Part shown: piece by piece, positions 24,750-35,220 of the stretch
Position numbering within the stretch: the stretch's first letter is position 1
Layout: each line of letters begins with the position of its first letter
Assembly: GCA_041567315.1 (NCBI GenBank)
Contig: JBFGCA010000004.1
Location: forward strand, 29,142-93,141
Length of the DNA: 64,000 nucleotides
Origin: JBFGCA01 sp041567315
Lineage (GTDB): Bacteria; Acidobacteriota; Thermoanaerobaculia; Multivoradales; JAHEKO01
Reading direction: 5' to 3'
The notes under the pieces: generated by a model
Seen by the model: the letters and a program-made list of their open reading frames with translations, nothing else
Told to the model about the DNA's origin: nothing
The model's database searches: none
Translations under genes and position numbers: made by a program

Positions 24750-27268
24750 CGAGCCTCCCGGTCGCGGGCGACCGCGACCAGCGTGATGTCGTCGTAGGGC
24801 TCACCACCCGAGGTGAAGGCCCGCAGCTCGGCCAGCACCCGGGCGATCACCGCGTCGGGCGCGGCGGGGGCGCCGGCGACCACCGCCGCCAGCCGCTCGA
24901 CGCCGAACGGCTCGCCGCCCGGGGCGCGCGCCTCGACGACGCCGTCCGAGTAGCCGAGCACCAGGTCGCCCGGCGCCATCGCCACCCGCTGGACCCGGTA
25001 GTCGCCGTTGAGGAGGGCGCCCAGCGGCAGGCGGTGGTCGGGCAGCGGCAGCTCGGCGACCTCACCGTCCCGCCGCCGCACCAGCGGCTGCGGCTGGCCG
25101 GCCAGCACGTAGTCCAGCCCGTCGCCCTCCTCGGTCGTGGCCAGGTAGGCGAGGGCCACGAAGCTCTTGCGCTGGCCCAGGCCGTAGAGCCGCCGGTTGG
25201 CGAGCGCCATCAGCCGTCCCGGCTCGGAGTGGCTGAGGGCGAGGGAGTGGAGCGCCTCGTGGGCGGCCATCATCAGCAGCGCCCCCGACACCGACTTGCC
25301 GGCCACGTCGCCGTAGACCAGCGCCCGCGAGCCGCTGCGGGTGCCGGGCAGCTGGGTGTAGAAGTCGCCGCCGACGTGGCGGGCCGGCCGGCAGACCGCC
25401 GCCACCCGCCAGCCGGGGCCCAGGTCGAGGGCGGCCGGCAGCAGCTCGCTCTGCACCGCGGCGGCGATCTGCAGCTCGCGCTCGAGCTCCGCCTGCTGGG
25501 TCCGCTCCTCGAGCAGCAGACTGGTCTCGAGGGCGATCGCCGCCTGGTCGAGCAGGCTGTCGAGCAGGTCCAGCTCGCTGCGGTCGAGCTCCATCTGACC
25601 GCGCTTGCCCGACAGCAGGACGATGCCGATCCGCCGCCGCGGCGAGGCCAGCTCGCCGGCCAGCTCCACCCCCGCCGCCTGCAGGGCGTCGATGCCGCCG
25701 GCCAGCTCGGCCGAGACGCCGGGGCTGTCGCGCAGGACCGCCAGCTCGCGCAGCCGCCGCCGGCTGGGCAGCTCGGCGGCGGCGCCGGGCAGCGGCAGCT
25801 TGGCGGGCAGCCGGTCGGGACCGGCCACCCGCTCGAGACGGTCGCCACGGATCAGATAGAGGGCGGCGAAGTGAAGTCCCATCACCTGCGGCAGCCGGTC
25901 CACCAGGTCGCGGACCACCTGCTGGAGATCCACCTGGGCGGTCAGCGCCCGTCCCAGCTCGCGCATCGCCTCCTCGAGCCGCCGCCGCTCGGCGAAGAAG
26001 GAGCGGTCGACGATCACCTGGAGGCGATGCCGCACCGGCTCGAAAAGCAGCACGATGACCAGCGCGAAGAGCAGCGGGAAGTAGGGCGAGGCGGCCAGCG
26101 GGCTGCCCTTGGCCACCACGTTGAACAGCGTGATGCCCAGTGCGTAGAGGGCGGTCACCACCGCGGTGGTGGCGGTGTAGAGCAGGCTCTTGCGCAGGAT
26201 GACCCGGATGTCGAGGAGCTGGAAGCGAACGATCCCGTAGGTGAAGGTGAGCGGCACCAGGGCGAGCGGCGCCAGCCCGTAGTAGAGGAACTTCTCGGTG
26301 TGGAGAAAGGACGGGAAGGCGACCGCCGTGGTCAGGAACGGCAACAGGCCGAAGACCGACCCGAAGAGCACCAGCGCCGCCCCCCGCCGCAGCCGCGGAT
26401 CGGCCAGCCGCCGGGTGTTGAGGGTGAGGGCCACCAGCCCGAGGACCATGTAGATGGCCAGCACCCACCAGTTGGCCGCCGGCGCGCCGCTGATCAACGG
26501 CAGCTCGACGCCGCGCAGCCGAGCGCGCATCAGGGTGCCGGCGAGCACCAGCGGCGGCAACAGATAGACCGTCGTCAGCAGGGTCAGCCACGCCCGCCGC
26601 CGCCGCCGGAAACCGGGCTCGCCGGGCTCCGGCCGCGCCGCCACCGGCCGCGGGAAGACCAGGAAGAAATGCAGAAAGCAGGCGGGGAGGAAGAGCAGCG
26701 CCACCATGCCGGTGGTCAGCACGAAGCTGTCGACCCAGGTGTAGGAGGCCGGCCGCAGGCGGCAGACCAGGAACAGCAGGAAGAGGATCGAGAGCACGAA
26801 GAACAGCTGGGCGGGGCGCAGGGCGGGCTGCCGGCTGAGCACGAACAGACCCACGAAGAAGAACGCGAACCCCAGCAGACAGGCGTAGAGGTAGGGTCCG
26901 CCGCCGGCCCGGCGGCGGCCCAGCTCGACCTCGACCTCGCGCAGGCCCTCGCGGTCCTTGACCAGATAGGGCACCGAGGCCCCCACGCTGTAGCGGTTGA
27001 GCAGCACCGCGGCGTGGGTGGTCGAGCGCAGCATGGTGCGTCCGATCCCCAGGATGCGGTCGCCGGGGCGGATGCCGGCCCGATGGGCGCCGCTGTCCTT
27101 GACCACCTGCCGGACCCGCAGCTCGGCCGGAGCGTCGGCCTCCAGCACCACCCCGTCGTAGGGCCGCGGCAGGTACATGTCGGCAATCGACAGACCGGCC
27201 AGCAGAAAGGCGATCAGACCGAACGCCTGGAGCACACGGGTGACCCTGGGGCGCGAGGTGCCCATCAC
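24746..27268 (-). CDS. PDZ - multi-pass membrane - GAF - PP2C (SpoIIE/RsbU-type) phosphatase
   Basis: An 840-residue integral membrane signalling protein. After a first helix (residues 15-35) comes a PDZ-like domain (VRQVVKDSGAHRAGIRPGDRILGIG, about 50-120), then about eight hydrophobic helices (125-420), a GAF-like domain (about 440-590) and a C-terminal PP2C/SpoIIE domain. The phosphatase domain starts at QSELLPAALDLGPGWRVAAVCRPARHVGGDFYTQL and includes VYGDVAGKSVSGALLM, GYSDGVVEA and the final EPYDDITLVAV; the metal-binding Asp residues are all present. RsbU-type phosphatases dephosphorylate anti-sigma-factor antagonists, so this may control a sigma factor in response to an envelope signal. 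LigD ends 45 bases upstream. Confidence 0.85.
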   Translation of the reverse strand: MMGTSRPRVTRVLQAFGLIAFLLAGLSIADMYLPRPYDGVVLEADAPAELRVRQVVKDSGAHRAGIRPGDRILGIGRTMLRSTTHAAVLLNRYSVGASVPYLVKDREGLREVEVELGRRRAGGGPYLYACLLGFAFFFVGLFVLSRQPALRPAQLFFVLSILFLLFLVCRLRPASYTWVDSFVLTTGMVALLFLPACFLHFFLVFPRPVAARPEPGEPGFRRRRRAWLTLLTTVYLLPPLVLAGTLMRARLRGVELPLISGAPAANWWVLAIYMVLGLVALTLNTRRLADPRLRRGAALVLFGSVFGLLPFLTTAVAFPSFLHTEKFLYYGLAPLALVPLTFTYGIVRFQLLDIRVILRKSLLYTATTAVVTALYALGITLFNVVAKGSPLAASPYFPLLFALVIVLLFEPVRHRLQVIVDRSFFAERRRLEEAMRELGRALTAQVDLQQVVRDLVDRLPQVMGLHFAALYLIRGDRLERVAGPDRLPAKLPLPGAAAELPSRRRLRELAVLRDSPGVSAELAGGIDALQAAGVELAGELASPRRRIGIVLLSGKRGQMELDRSELDLLDSLLDQAAIALETSLLLEERTQQAELERELQIAAAVQSELLPAALDLGPGWRVAAVCRPARHVGGDFYTQLPGTRSGSRALVYGDVAGKSVSGALLMMAAHEALHSLALSHSEPGRLMALANRRLYGLGQRKSFVALAYLATTEEGDGLDYVLAGQPQPLVRRRDGEVAELPLPDHRLPLGALLNGDYRVQRVAMAPGDLVLGYSDGVVEARAPGGEPFGVERLAAVVAGAPAAPDAVIARVLAELRAFTSGGEPYDDITLVAVARDREAR

Positions 27269-27313
27269 CGGTGGTACGAGGAAAGCGGCCCGGGGTTCGC
27301 GGCCATCGGTTTC

Positions 27314-29848
<2,535 letters not shown>

Positions 29849-29858
29849 GACAGCGAGG

Positions 29859-29864
29859 ATCTTA
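29859..29864 (-). promoter_or_regulatory. Candidate -10 box of ligD, shared motif with ku
   Basis: The minus strand reads CTAAGATCC, then the GTG start of ligD 10 bases after the box. The same nine bases precede ku (32894-32902). No matching -35 is evident. Confidence 0.4.
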
Positions 29865-30059
29865 GTACCCGGGTGGCCGCGAACCCCCGCGGCGGCGGCC
29901 TCCCGCCCGTGGGCGAGGGTCGGTGGGTTGGCTGGAGGGGTGGTGGTCTGCGGTGGTGCCCCCGCCCCCGGCCGCCTCGCGGCGCTGCGGGCTGCTCGCT
30001 ACCGGGCCGGCGGACGAAGGGTCGACTTGCTCCGGGCAGTTTCCCGGCTGCGCACGGCT

Positions 30060-32330
30060 TCAGCGGATGACGGGGGCGTCGCGGCGGTTCCAGAAGGGGC
30101 CGCGGCGGGGAGGGAGAGCGCCGCGGCGGAAGATCTCCTGGCGGCGGCCGTCGCCGGAGTGGCGGACGCGGAGGCCGGTCGACTCTTCGACCCAGTGGGT
30201 GACGACGGCGTCGGGGCGGGTCGCGGGCCGGCCCAGGCGGGCGGGGGCGGCGCGCTCCATGAACCGGCGCCAGAGAGGGGCGGCGGCGGCGGCGCCGGAG
30301 AGGCCGGCGGCACCGCCCTCGTCGCGGCCGATCCAGACGGCGGTGACCAGGCCGCCGGCGCCGCCGACGAACCAGGCGTCGCGGCCGCCGTCGGAGGTGC
30401 CGGTCTTGCCGAAGGGCCGGAGTGAGGGCGGGAGCGGTGCGCGCCGTTCGCCGGCCTCGGTGAGCAGGTCGCGGACCAGGTAGGCGGCGGCGGCCGAGGC
30501 CACCCGCCGGTCGCTCGGACGGTCGCGGTCGAGGCGCCGGCCGTCGGGCCGCCGGAGCTCGTGGTAGGGGCGCGGCAGCGGCCGGCGGCCGAGCTTGCCG
30601 GCGAAGGTGGCGTAGGCGGCGGACAGCTCGAGCGGCGTGGTCTCGACGGCGCCGAGGACGAAGGCCGGGGCCGGCTCCGGGGGCAGGTCGAGACCGGCGC
30701 GGCGGAAGCGCTCGGCGATGGCCCCCCACCCGCACCAGCGGGCGAGACGCACGAAGGGAGGGTTGAGCGAGTCGACCAGCGCGCGGCGCAGCGACACCGG
30801 GCCGCGGTAGCGCCCGTCCGGATTGGCGGGCTCCCACGGACCAGGGGAGGTGGCGATGGCGATCGGTCCGTCCTCGACCAGATGGGCGGGGTAGAGGGGC
30901 CGCTGGCCGCCACAGCGCTCGAAGGCCTCGAGCAGCACCAGCGGCTTGACCGTCGATCCCGGCTGCCGGCGGGCGCGCCGGCCGCGGTCGAAGGCGTCGG
31001 GACGCCGGGGATCGCCGCCGACGTAGGCCACCACGTCGCCGCTTGTCGCGTCGAGGGCGACCAGGGCGGCCGACAGGTCGCGACCGCCCAGCCGGGAGAG
31101 GGCAGCGCTTACCTCACGCTCGGCCAGCTCCTGGAGCCAGGGGTCGAGGGTCGACCACACCACGACCCCGCGACCGTCGTCCAGGCGCCGGCTGGCCACC
31201 TCCGCGGCCCGCTCGCGGAGCCAGTCGAGGTAGGCGGCGGCCGGCGCCGTCTCCGGGGGCCGCAGCTTGAGGGCCGGCAGTCCCCGCCGCCGGGCCGCCG
31301 CCAGCTCGGCGGGCGGCGCCCAGCCCAGCTCCTCCAGACGATCCAGCACCCAGCGCTGGCGGGCCAGCGCGCGCTCCGGATGCCGAGTCGGGTGGAGCCG
31401 GTTGGGGCCCTGGATCAATGCCGCCAGCAGCGTCGCCTGACCGAGGTCGAGACGGGTGGCCGATCTGCCGAAGTAGGCCTCGGCGGCGGCGCCGAAGCCG
31501 TGGACGGCGACGCCGCCGAGGTGTCCGAGATAGACGGCGTTGAGATAGGCCCCGAGGATCTCCTCCTTGTCGTGCTCGGCTTCGAGCGCCAGGGCGCGGA
31601 GCGCCTCCGAGGCCTTCCGCCCCAGCGTCCGCCGCGGGCTGAGGTCGCGCAGCTTGACCAGTTGCTGGGTGACGGTGCTGCCGCCCTGCACCACCTTGCC
31701 GGCCCGCGCGTTGCGCAACAGCGCCCGCGCCAGCGCCCGCGCGTCGACGCCCCGGTGCTCGAAGAAGCGGGCGTCCTCGGCCGCCAGCACCGCCCGCCAC
31801 AGATGCTCGGGCAGCTCCTCGAAACGCACCAGCCGCCGCCGTCCGTAGCGCGGATCGAACGACTCGGCCAGCAGCTCGGGCTCCAGCCAGACATCGCCCT
31901 CCTGGCCCTCCACCCTTCCCAGCACCCGTCCGTCGGCCGCCCGCAGCCGCAGCCCCACCAGCCCGGCCGGGTGGCGCCGCCGCCGCACCCGATGCTCGCG
32001 CCGGTAGATCCAGAACACCTCGTGTCCCCAGAAGAACTCCCCGGCCGCCGCCGGCCGCCGGTGCACCCGCCGGTACCCCAGCCGCTCGAGCCGCTCGGGC
32101 AGCGCCAGCTCCTGCACCGTCGCCCCCGCCTCCACCACCAGCGGCGCCCCCCAGATCCGCACCTCGTTGCGCCCCAGATCCTCCTCCAGCCCCGCCGCCA
32201 CCGAGGGCGCCGCGGTGCCGATGACCACCAGCGCCAAAGTCCCGATCAAGCGCCGCGCCCGCCCCGTTTCCAACACGGCCTTGACGATCTTCAGTCTCAC
32301 CGACTGTTCTTCTGGCTGACTGAAATCCAT
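30060..32330 (-). CDS. Class A penicillin-binding protein (PBP1B-like transglycosylase/transpeptidase)
   Basis: A 756-residue bifunctional peptidoglycan synthase anchored by an N-terminal helix. A UB2H-like region (about residues 70-120) precedes the GT51 transglycosylase domain with the catalytic Glu in AAEDARFFEHRGVD and the GGSTVTQQLVK motif. The transpeptidase domain has SxxK (GSTVKP), SxN (DSLNPP) and KTG (FGKTGTSDGG), all intact. It should polymerise and cross-link peptidoglycan in the periplasm. ATG 32330 has only a weak ribosome site (CTGGAA). It lies between ligD and ku without obvious functional link. 211 bases separate it from ligD. Confidence 0.92.
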   Translation of the reverse strand: MDFSQPEEQSVRLKIVKAVLETGRARRLIGTLALVVIGTAAPSVAAGLEEDLGRNEVRIWGAPLVVEAGATVQELALPERLERLGYRRVHRRPAAAGEFFWGHEVFWIYRREHRVRRRRHPAGLVGLRLRAADGRVLGRVEGQEGDVWLEPELLAESFDPRYGRRRLVRFEELPEHLWRAVLAAEDARFFEHRGVDARALARALLRNARAGKVVQGGSTVTQQLVKLRDLSPRRTLGRKASEALRALALEAEHDKEEILGAYLNAVYLGHLGGVAVHGFGAAAEAYFGRSATRLDLGQATLLAALIQGPNRLHPTRHPERALARQRWVLDRLEELGWAPPAELAAARRRGLPALKLRPPETAPAAAYLDWLRERAAEVASRRLDDGRGVVVWSTLDPWLQELAEREVSAALSRLGGRDLSAALVALDATSGDVVAYVGGDPRRPDAFDRGRRARRQPGSTVKPLVLLEAFERCGGQRPLYPAHLVEDGPIAIATSPGPWEPANPDGRYRGPVSLRRALVDSLNPPFVRLARWCGWGAIAERFRRAGLDLPPEPAPAFVLGAVETTPLELSAAYATFAGKLGRRPLPRPYHELRRPDGRRLDRDRPSDRRVASAAAAYLVRDLLTEAGERRAPLPPSLRPFGKTGTSDGGRDAWFVGGAGGLVTAVWIGRDEGGAAGLSGAAAAAPLWRRFMERAAPARLGRPATRPDAVVTHWVEESTGLRVRHSGDGRRQEIFRRGALPPRRGPFWNRRDAPVIR

Positions 32331-32909
32331 TTCCAGTCTCGCGAAGCAACGGCTGTGCCATACCCCCGAGAGATAGATTCTGGCTGTTCATGCTTCCGAG
32401 GCTTGCACGGCGTTCGGCGGTGCATGCCCGCCGCCGGCGGAAGCAGAAGAGAAGAGCTGGGTAGGGCGCGGTAGTGGCCCTCGGCCGAAAAAGGAGTTGC
32501 GAGACCGCGGAGTCATCCCCACAGGAGCTGAGGTGCCTCAGCGGCCGCACTGGTCGTGGCCCTTCTCAACGCCAAGCCACCGGCGCCTCTAGCTCGAGCC
32601 CTCCATCCACGAGCGGAACGGTTCGCGGCAGTGGGTCGGCCCCCCACGGACCGGGCAGGAGCCGGCCGGGGTGGGGCTCGACAGGGGCCTTGAGACGAGC
32701 GCTTGCGACACGCCCCGAAGGTCACGGACCGTGCGGCGCGAAGGCGAAAGGAGGAGCGGGCCTCCGCTCTGAAGTGTGTCAGGCCCGCTCCGTCCCCAGG
32801 CGCGCCCCACCCCGGTCGGCTCTCGCCACCGCCATCCAGGCCGACCCGCTGCCTCACAAACCGTCCGCAAACCCCGAAATCCCTTTGGTCATGCTAAGAT
32901 CCGCCGATC
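32331..32909. other. 579-base intergenic region upstream of ku
   Basis: This stretch lies between two divergent genes (the penicillin-binding protein on minus, ku on plus). Open frames exist on both strands but are arginine/proline/serine-rich, lack ribosome sites and show no family pattern, so I call no gene. It is slightly richer in AT near 32330-32400 and 32870-32900, fitting promoters at each end. Confidence 0.5.
32895..32900 (+). promoter_or_regulatory. Candidate -10 box of ku, shared motif with ligD
   Basis: TAAGAT ends 9 bases before the ATG of ku, inside CTAAGATCC, identical to the segment before ligD. A start point about 7 bases downstream would make the mRNA essentially leaderless. 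Confidence 0.4.
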
Positions 32910-33776
32910 ATGCCGCTTCGGCCGATGGCCTCTGGGACGGTGTCCTTCGGGCTGGTCGCGATTCCGGTGAAGCTGTATACGACCGGGGAGAGCGCCAGCA
33001 CGGTGCGCTTCAGCATGGTCCACCGCGACTGCGGGACGCGGGTCAAGTACCGCTACTACTGCCCGACCGACGACAAGCTGGTCGAGCGCGACGAGCTGGC
33101 CAAGGGCTACGAGTTCGCCAAGAACCAGTACGTGCTGTTCGACGACGACGAGCTCAAGGCGCTGCAGCCGGAGCCCACCAACGCCATCGAGATCAGCGAG
33201 TTCATCCCGCTCACCGAGATCGACCCGCTGTTCTTCGACAAGTCCTACTACCTGGGGCCCGACCGCGGCGGCGCCAAGCCCTACCGGCTGCTGGCCGAGA
33301 CCATGAAGCAGACCGGCCGCGCGGCGCTCGCCAAGTACGCCGCCCGCGGCAAGAACTACCTGGTGCTGCTGCGGCCGTTCGAGAGCGGGCTGGTGATGCA
33401 GCAGCTGCGCTACGCCGACGAGGTGCGGCCCTTCGCCGAGGTGCCGATCGACGACGCGGAGGTTAGCGAGGGGGAGCTCAAGCTGGCCCGCCAGCTCGTC
33501 GAGCAGAGCGCTACCGAGTCGTTCGACGCCGGCGCCTACGAGGACGAGGTCCGCAAGCAGGTGTGGGCGATGGTCGAGCGCAAGATCCAGGGCGAGGAGA
33601 TCGTGGCGGCGCCGGAGGAGGCGCCCAAGGCGCAGATCATCGATCTGATGGAGGCCCTCAAAGCCAGTCTCGGCGAGGGCGGCGAGAGCAAGACGGCGCG
33701 CAAGCCGCCGCGGCGGGCCGCGGGTCGCGGCAGCGGCGGCAAGAAGGCGGCGGCCAAGCGGGCGCGCGCCAAATAA
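32910..33776 (+). CDS. ku: Ku protein, DNA end-binding (NHEJ)
   Basis: A 288-residue bacterial Ku. The beta-barrel core is plain in SGTVSFGLVAIPVKLYTTGE, VHRDCGTRVKYRYYCP, VERDELAKGYEF and FFDKSYYLGPDRGGAKPYRLL; the arm region continues through VMQQLRYADEVRPFAEV. The last 30 residues are a Lys/Ala-rich tail (GGKKAAAKRARAK), as in other Ku proteins that use it to hold DNA or recruit LigD. The homodimer would thread onto broken ends and load LigD (27314-29848). It faces away from ligD with the penicillin-binding protein gene between them. No Shine-Dalgarno is visible, in line with a leaderless transcript. Confidence 0.93.
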   Translation: MPLRPMASGTVSFGLVAIPVKLYTTGESASTVRFSMVHRDCGTRVKYRYYCPTDDKLVERDELAKGYEFAKNQYVLFDDDELKALQPEPTNAIEISEFIPLTEIDPLFFDKSYYLGPDRGGAKPYRLLAETMKQTGRAALAKYAARGKNYLVLLRPFESGLVMQQLRYADEVRPFAEVPIDDAEVSEGELKLARQLVEQSATESFDAGAYEDEVRKQVWAMVERKIQGEEIVAAPEEAPKAQIIDLMEALKASLGEGGESKTARKPPRRAAGRGSGGKKAAAKRARAK

Positions 33777-33885
33777 GCCCTGCCGTGAGCGGCCCAGCGA
33801 CGCGTCGGCCGGTGGCTCGACCGGTGGCGCGGTGGCCGGCTCGGTCGAGCGGCGGCGGGGACCCCCGCGCGGACGGGGGGCGAAG

Positions 33886-34794
33886 ATGAGCGTGGCGGTC
33901 CAGATGCGCCCGGCGGTGCGCCGCGGGTCGCCGGCGGGGTACACCACCCGGCAGGTGGCCGAGGCGCTCGGGGTCTCGGCAGGGCGGGTCCGCGCGCTGG
34001 CGCGCGCCGGCCTGCTCGAGCCGCGTCGCGGGTCGCGCAGGGAGTACCGGTTCTCCTTCCGGGACCTGGTTCTGGCGCGGGTCGCGAGGGAGCTGCTCGA
34101 GGCCGGGGTCTCCGGCCGGCGGATGCGGCGTGCGCTCGAGCGGCTGCGCCGGCAGCTTCCGGCCGGCCGCTCGCTGGCCGCGGTGCGGCTCGGGGTCGAG
34201 GGCGGCCGGGTGGTGGTGCGCGACGCGGCCGGCGATTGGGAGCCGGAGTCGGGCCAGCAGCGGCTGGACCTGGAGGTCTCGGAGCTGGCCGGCAAGGTGG
34301 CGCCGCTGGCGGTGCGGGCGGCGACCGGAGATCCCGAAGGCCTTGGGGCGTCGGCGGAGGACTGGTTCGAGCTCGGTCTGGAGCTCGAGGCGGGCGCGCC
34401 GGAGCGGGCGGCGGCGGCCTACCGGGCGGCGCTGCGCCTGGAGACCGATCACGCCGGCGCCCACCTGAACCTCGGGCGCCTGCTCCACGAGCAGGGCCGG
34501 CCCGCGGAGGCGGAGCGGCACTACCGGCGGGCCCTGGCCGCCGGACCGGACGACCCGACCGCAGCGTTCAATCTGGGGGTCGCGCTCCAGGACCTCGGGC
34601 GGCCGCGCGACGCTCTGGCGGCCTACCAACAGGCGCTCGAGGCCGACGCCGGCTACGCCGACGCCTATTACAACCTGGCCGGCGTGTGCGAGGAGCTGGG
34701 CGAGCAGGCAGAGGCCATCGGCTACCTCAAGACCTATCGGTCGCTGGTCGGTCTGGCACCGGACAAAGGGCGGGGGAAGGTGCCGGCCTCCTGA
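33886..34794 (+). CDS. MerR-like HTH domain fused to TPR repeats
   Basis: A 302-residue protein. Residues about 12-85 form a winged-helix domain of the MerR type: YTTRQVAEALGVSAGRVRALARAGLLEPRRGSRREYRFSFRDLVLARVAREL. After a linker with a beta segment (SLAAVRLGVEGGRVVVRDAAGDW), residues about 160-285 hold TPR repeats (PERAAAAYRAALRLETDHAGAHLNLGRLL, PAEAERHYRRALAAGPDDPTAAFNLGVAL, PRDALAAYQQALEADAGYADAYYNLAGV). The likely role is DNA-binding regulation controlled by a protein partner through the TPR part; the target is unknown. ATG 33886 has GGGGGG upstream; an earlier ATG (33832) would add unconvincing residues. Confidence 0.8.
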   Translation: MSVAVQMRPAVRRGSPAGYTTRQVAEALGVSAGRVRALARAGLLEPRRGSRREYRFSFRDLVLARVARELLEAGVSGRRMRRALERLRRQLPAGRSLAAVRLGVEGGRVVVRDAAGDWEPESGQQRLDLEVSELAGKVAPLAVRAATGDPEGLGASAEDWFELGLELEAGAPERAAAAYRAALRLETDHAGAHLNLGRLLHEQGRPAEAERHYRRALAAGPDDPTAAFNLGVALQDLGRPRDALAAYQQALEADAGYADAYYNLAGVCEELGEQAEAIGYLKTYRSLVGLAPDKGRGKVPAS

Positions 34795-34852
34795 GCGGGG
34801 AGGTCGGCACCGGTGGGTTTGGGTCAGGTGGGATGAAAAGGCGGGATTGACT

Positions 34853-34897
34853 ACGTGGCTTGCTCGATAGGACGCCGTTTTGTCCTGCAAGCCACGT
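34853..34897. repeat. Hairpin with 11-bp perfect arms
   Basis: ACGTGGCTTGC (34853-34863) pairs perfectly with GCAAGCCACGT (34887-34897); inside it AGGAC (34869-34873) pairs with GTCCT (34882-34886) around an 8-base loop GCCGTTTT, with a 5-base bulge on the left. It lies between two convergent genes (the HTH-TPR gene and the coiled-coil gene) and could act as a terminator or be a REP-like element. Confidence 0.6.
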
Positions 34898-34904
34898 GCC
34901 AGCC
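34887..34904 (+). repeat. 18-base dispersed motif, copy 1
   Basis: Matches 49981-49998 at 17 of 18 positions in the same orientation; here it forms the right arm of the hairpin. Confidence 0.45.
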
Positions 34905-34921
34905 CCGCTCTCCGGGGGCTG

Positions 34922-35158
34922 CTAGCCCTGCGGCAGCGCCTCCTCCTCGCGGTCGGCGAGATCGTTCTGGATGCCGAGGCGCGTGCAGGCGGCGTCGTAG
35001 AGCTGCAGGGTGGCCTTCTTCGCCTTCTGCAGCTCGGTGAGCCGCTCCTTGACCTTGGCCAGCTCCTCGGCGATCTGCCGGTCGAGGTCGGCGATCTCCT
35101 GCTTCGCGACCTCGAGCGATCTCTCGAAAAACGTCCGCTGCTCGTCCCTCAGTTCCAT
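34922..35158 (-). CDS. Small coiled-coil protein
   Basis: A 78-residue charged helical protein (RTFFERSLEVAKQEIADLDRQIAEELAKVKERLTELQKAKKATLQLYDAACTRLGI) with heptad-like spacing, so probably a dimeric or trimeric coiled coil. ATG 35158 follows GGGGAGAGCGTG, a good ribosome site. No signal peptide and no known family. It is 62 bases downstream of the kinase gene on the same strand, so it may belong to that transcription unit. Confidence 0.7.
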   Translation of the reverse strand: MELRDEQRTFFERSLEVAKQEIADLDRQIAEELAKVKERLTELQKAKKATLQLYDAACTRLGIQNDLADREEEALPQG

Positions 35159-35220
35159 CACGCTCTCCCCTGACGGCTTGACCGTGCCGCCGGCGCCGCC
35201 GGCGGCCACGGTCCTGCATC

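Noticed and set aside
32474..32909. Possible gene upstream of ku on the plus strand
   Set aside because: The Ser/Arg/Pro-rich frame continues out of phase through ku, has no ribosome site and resembles nothing known.
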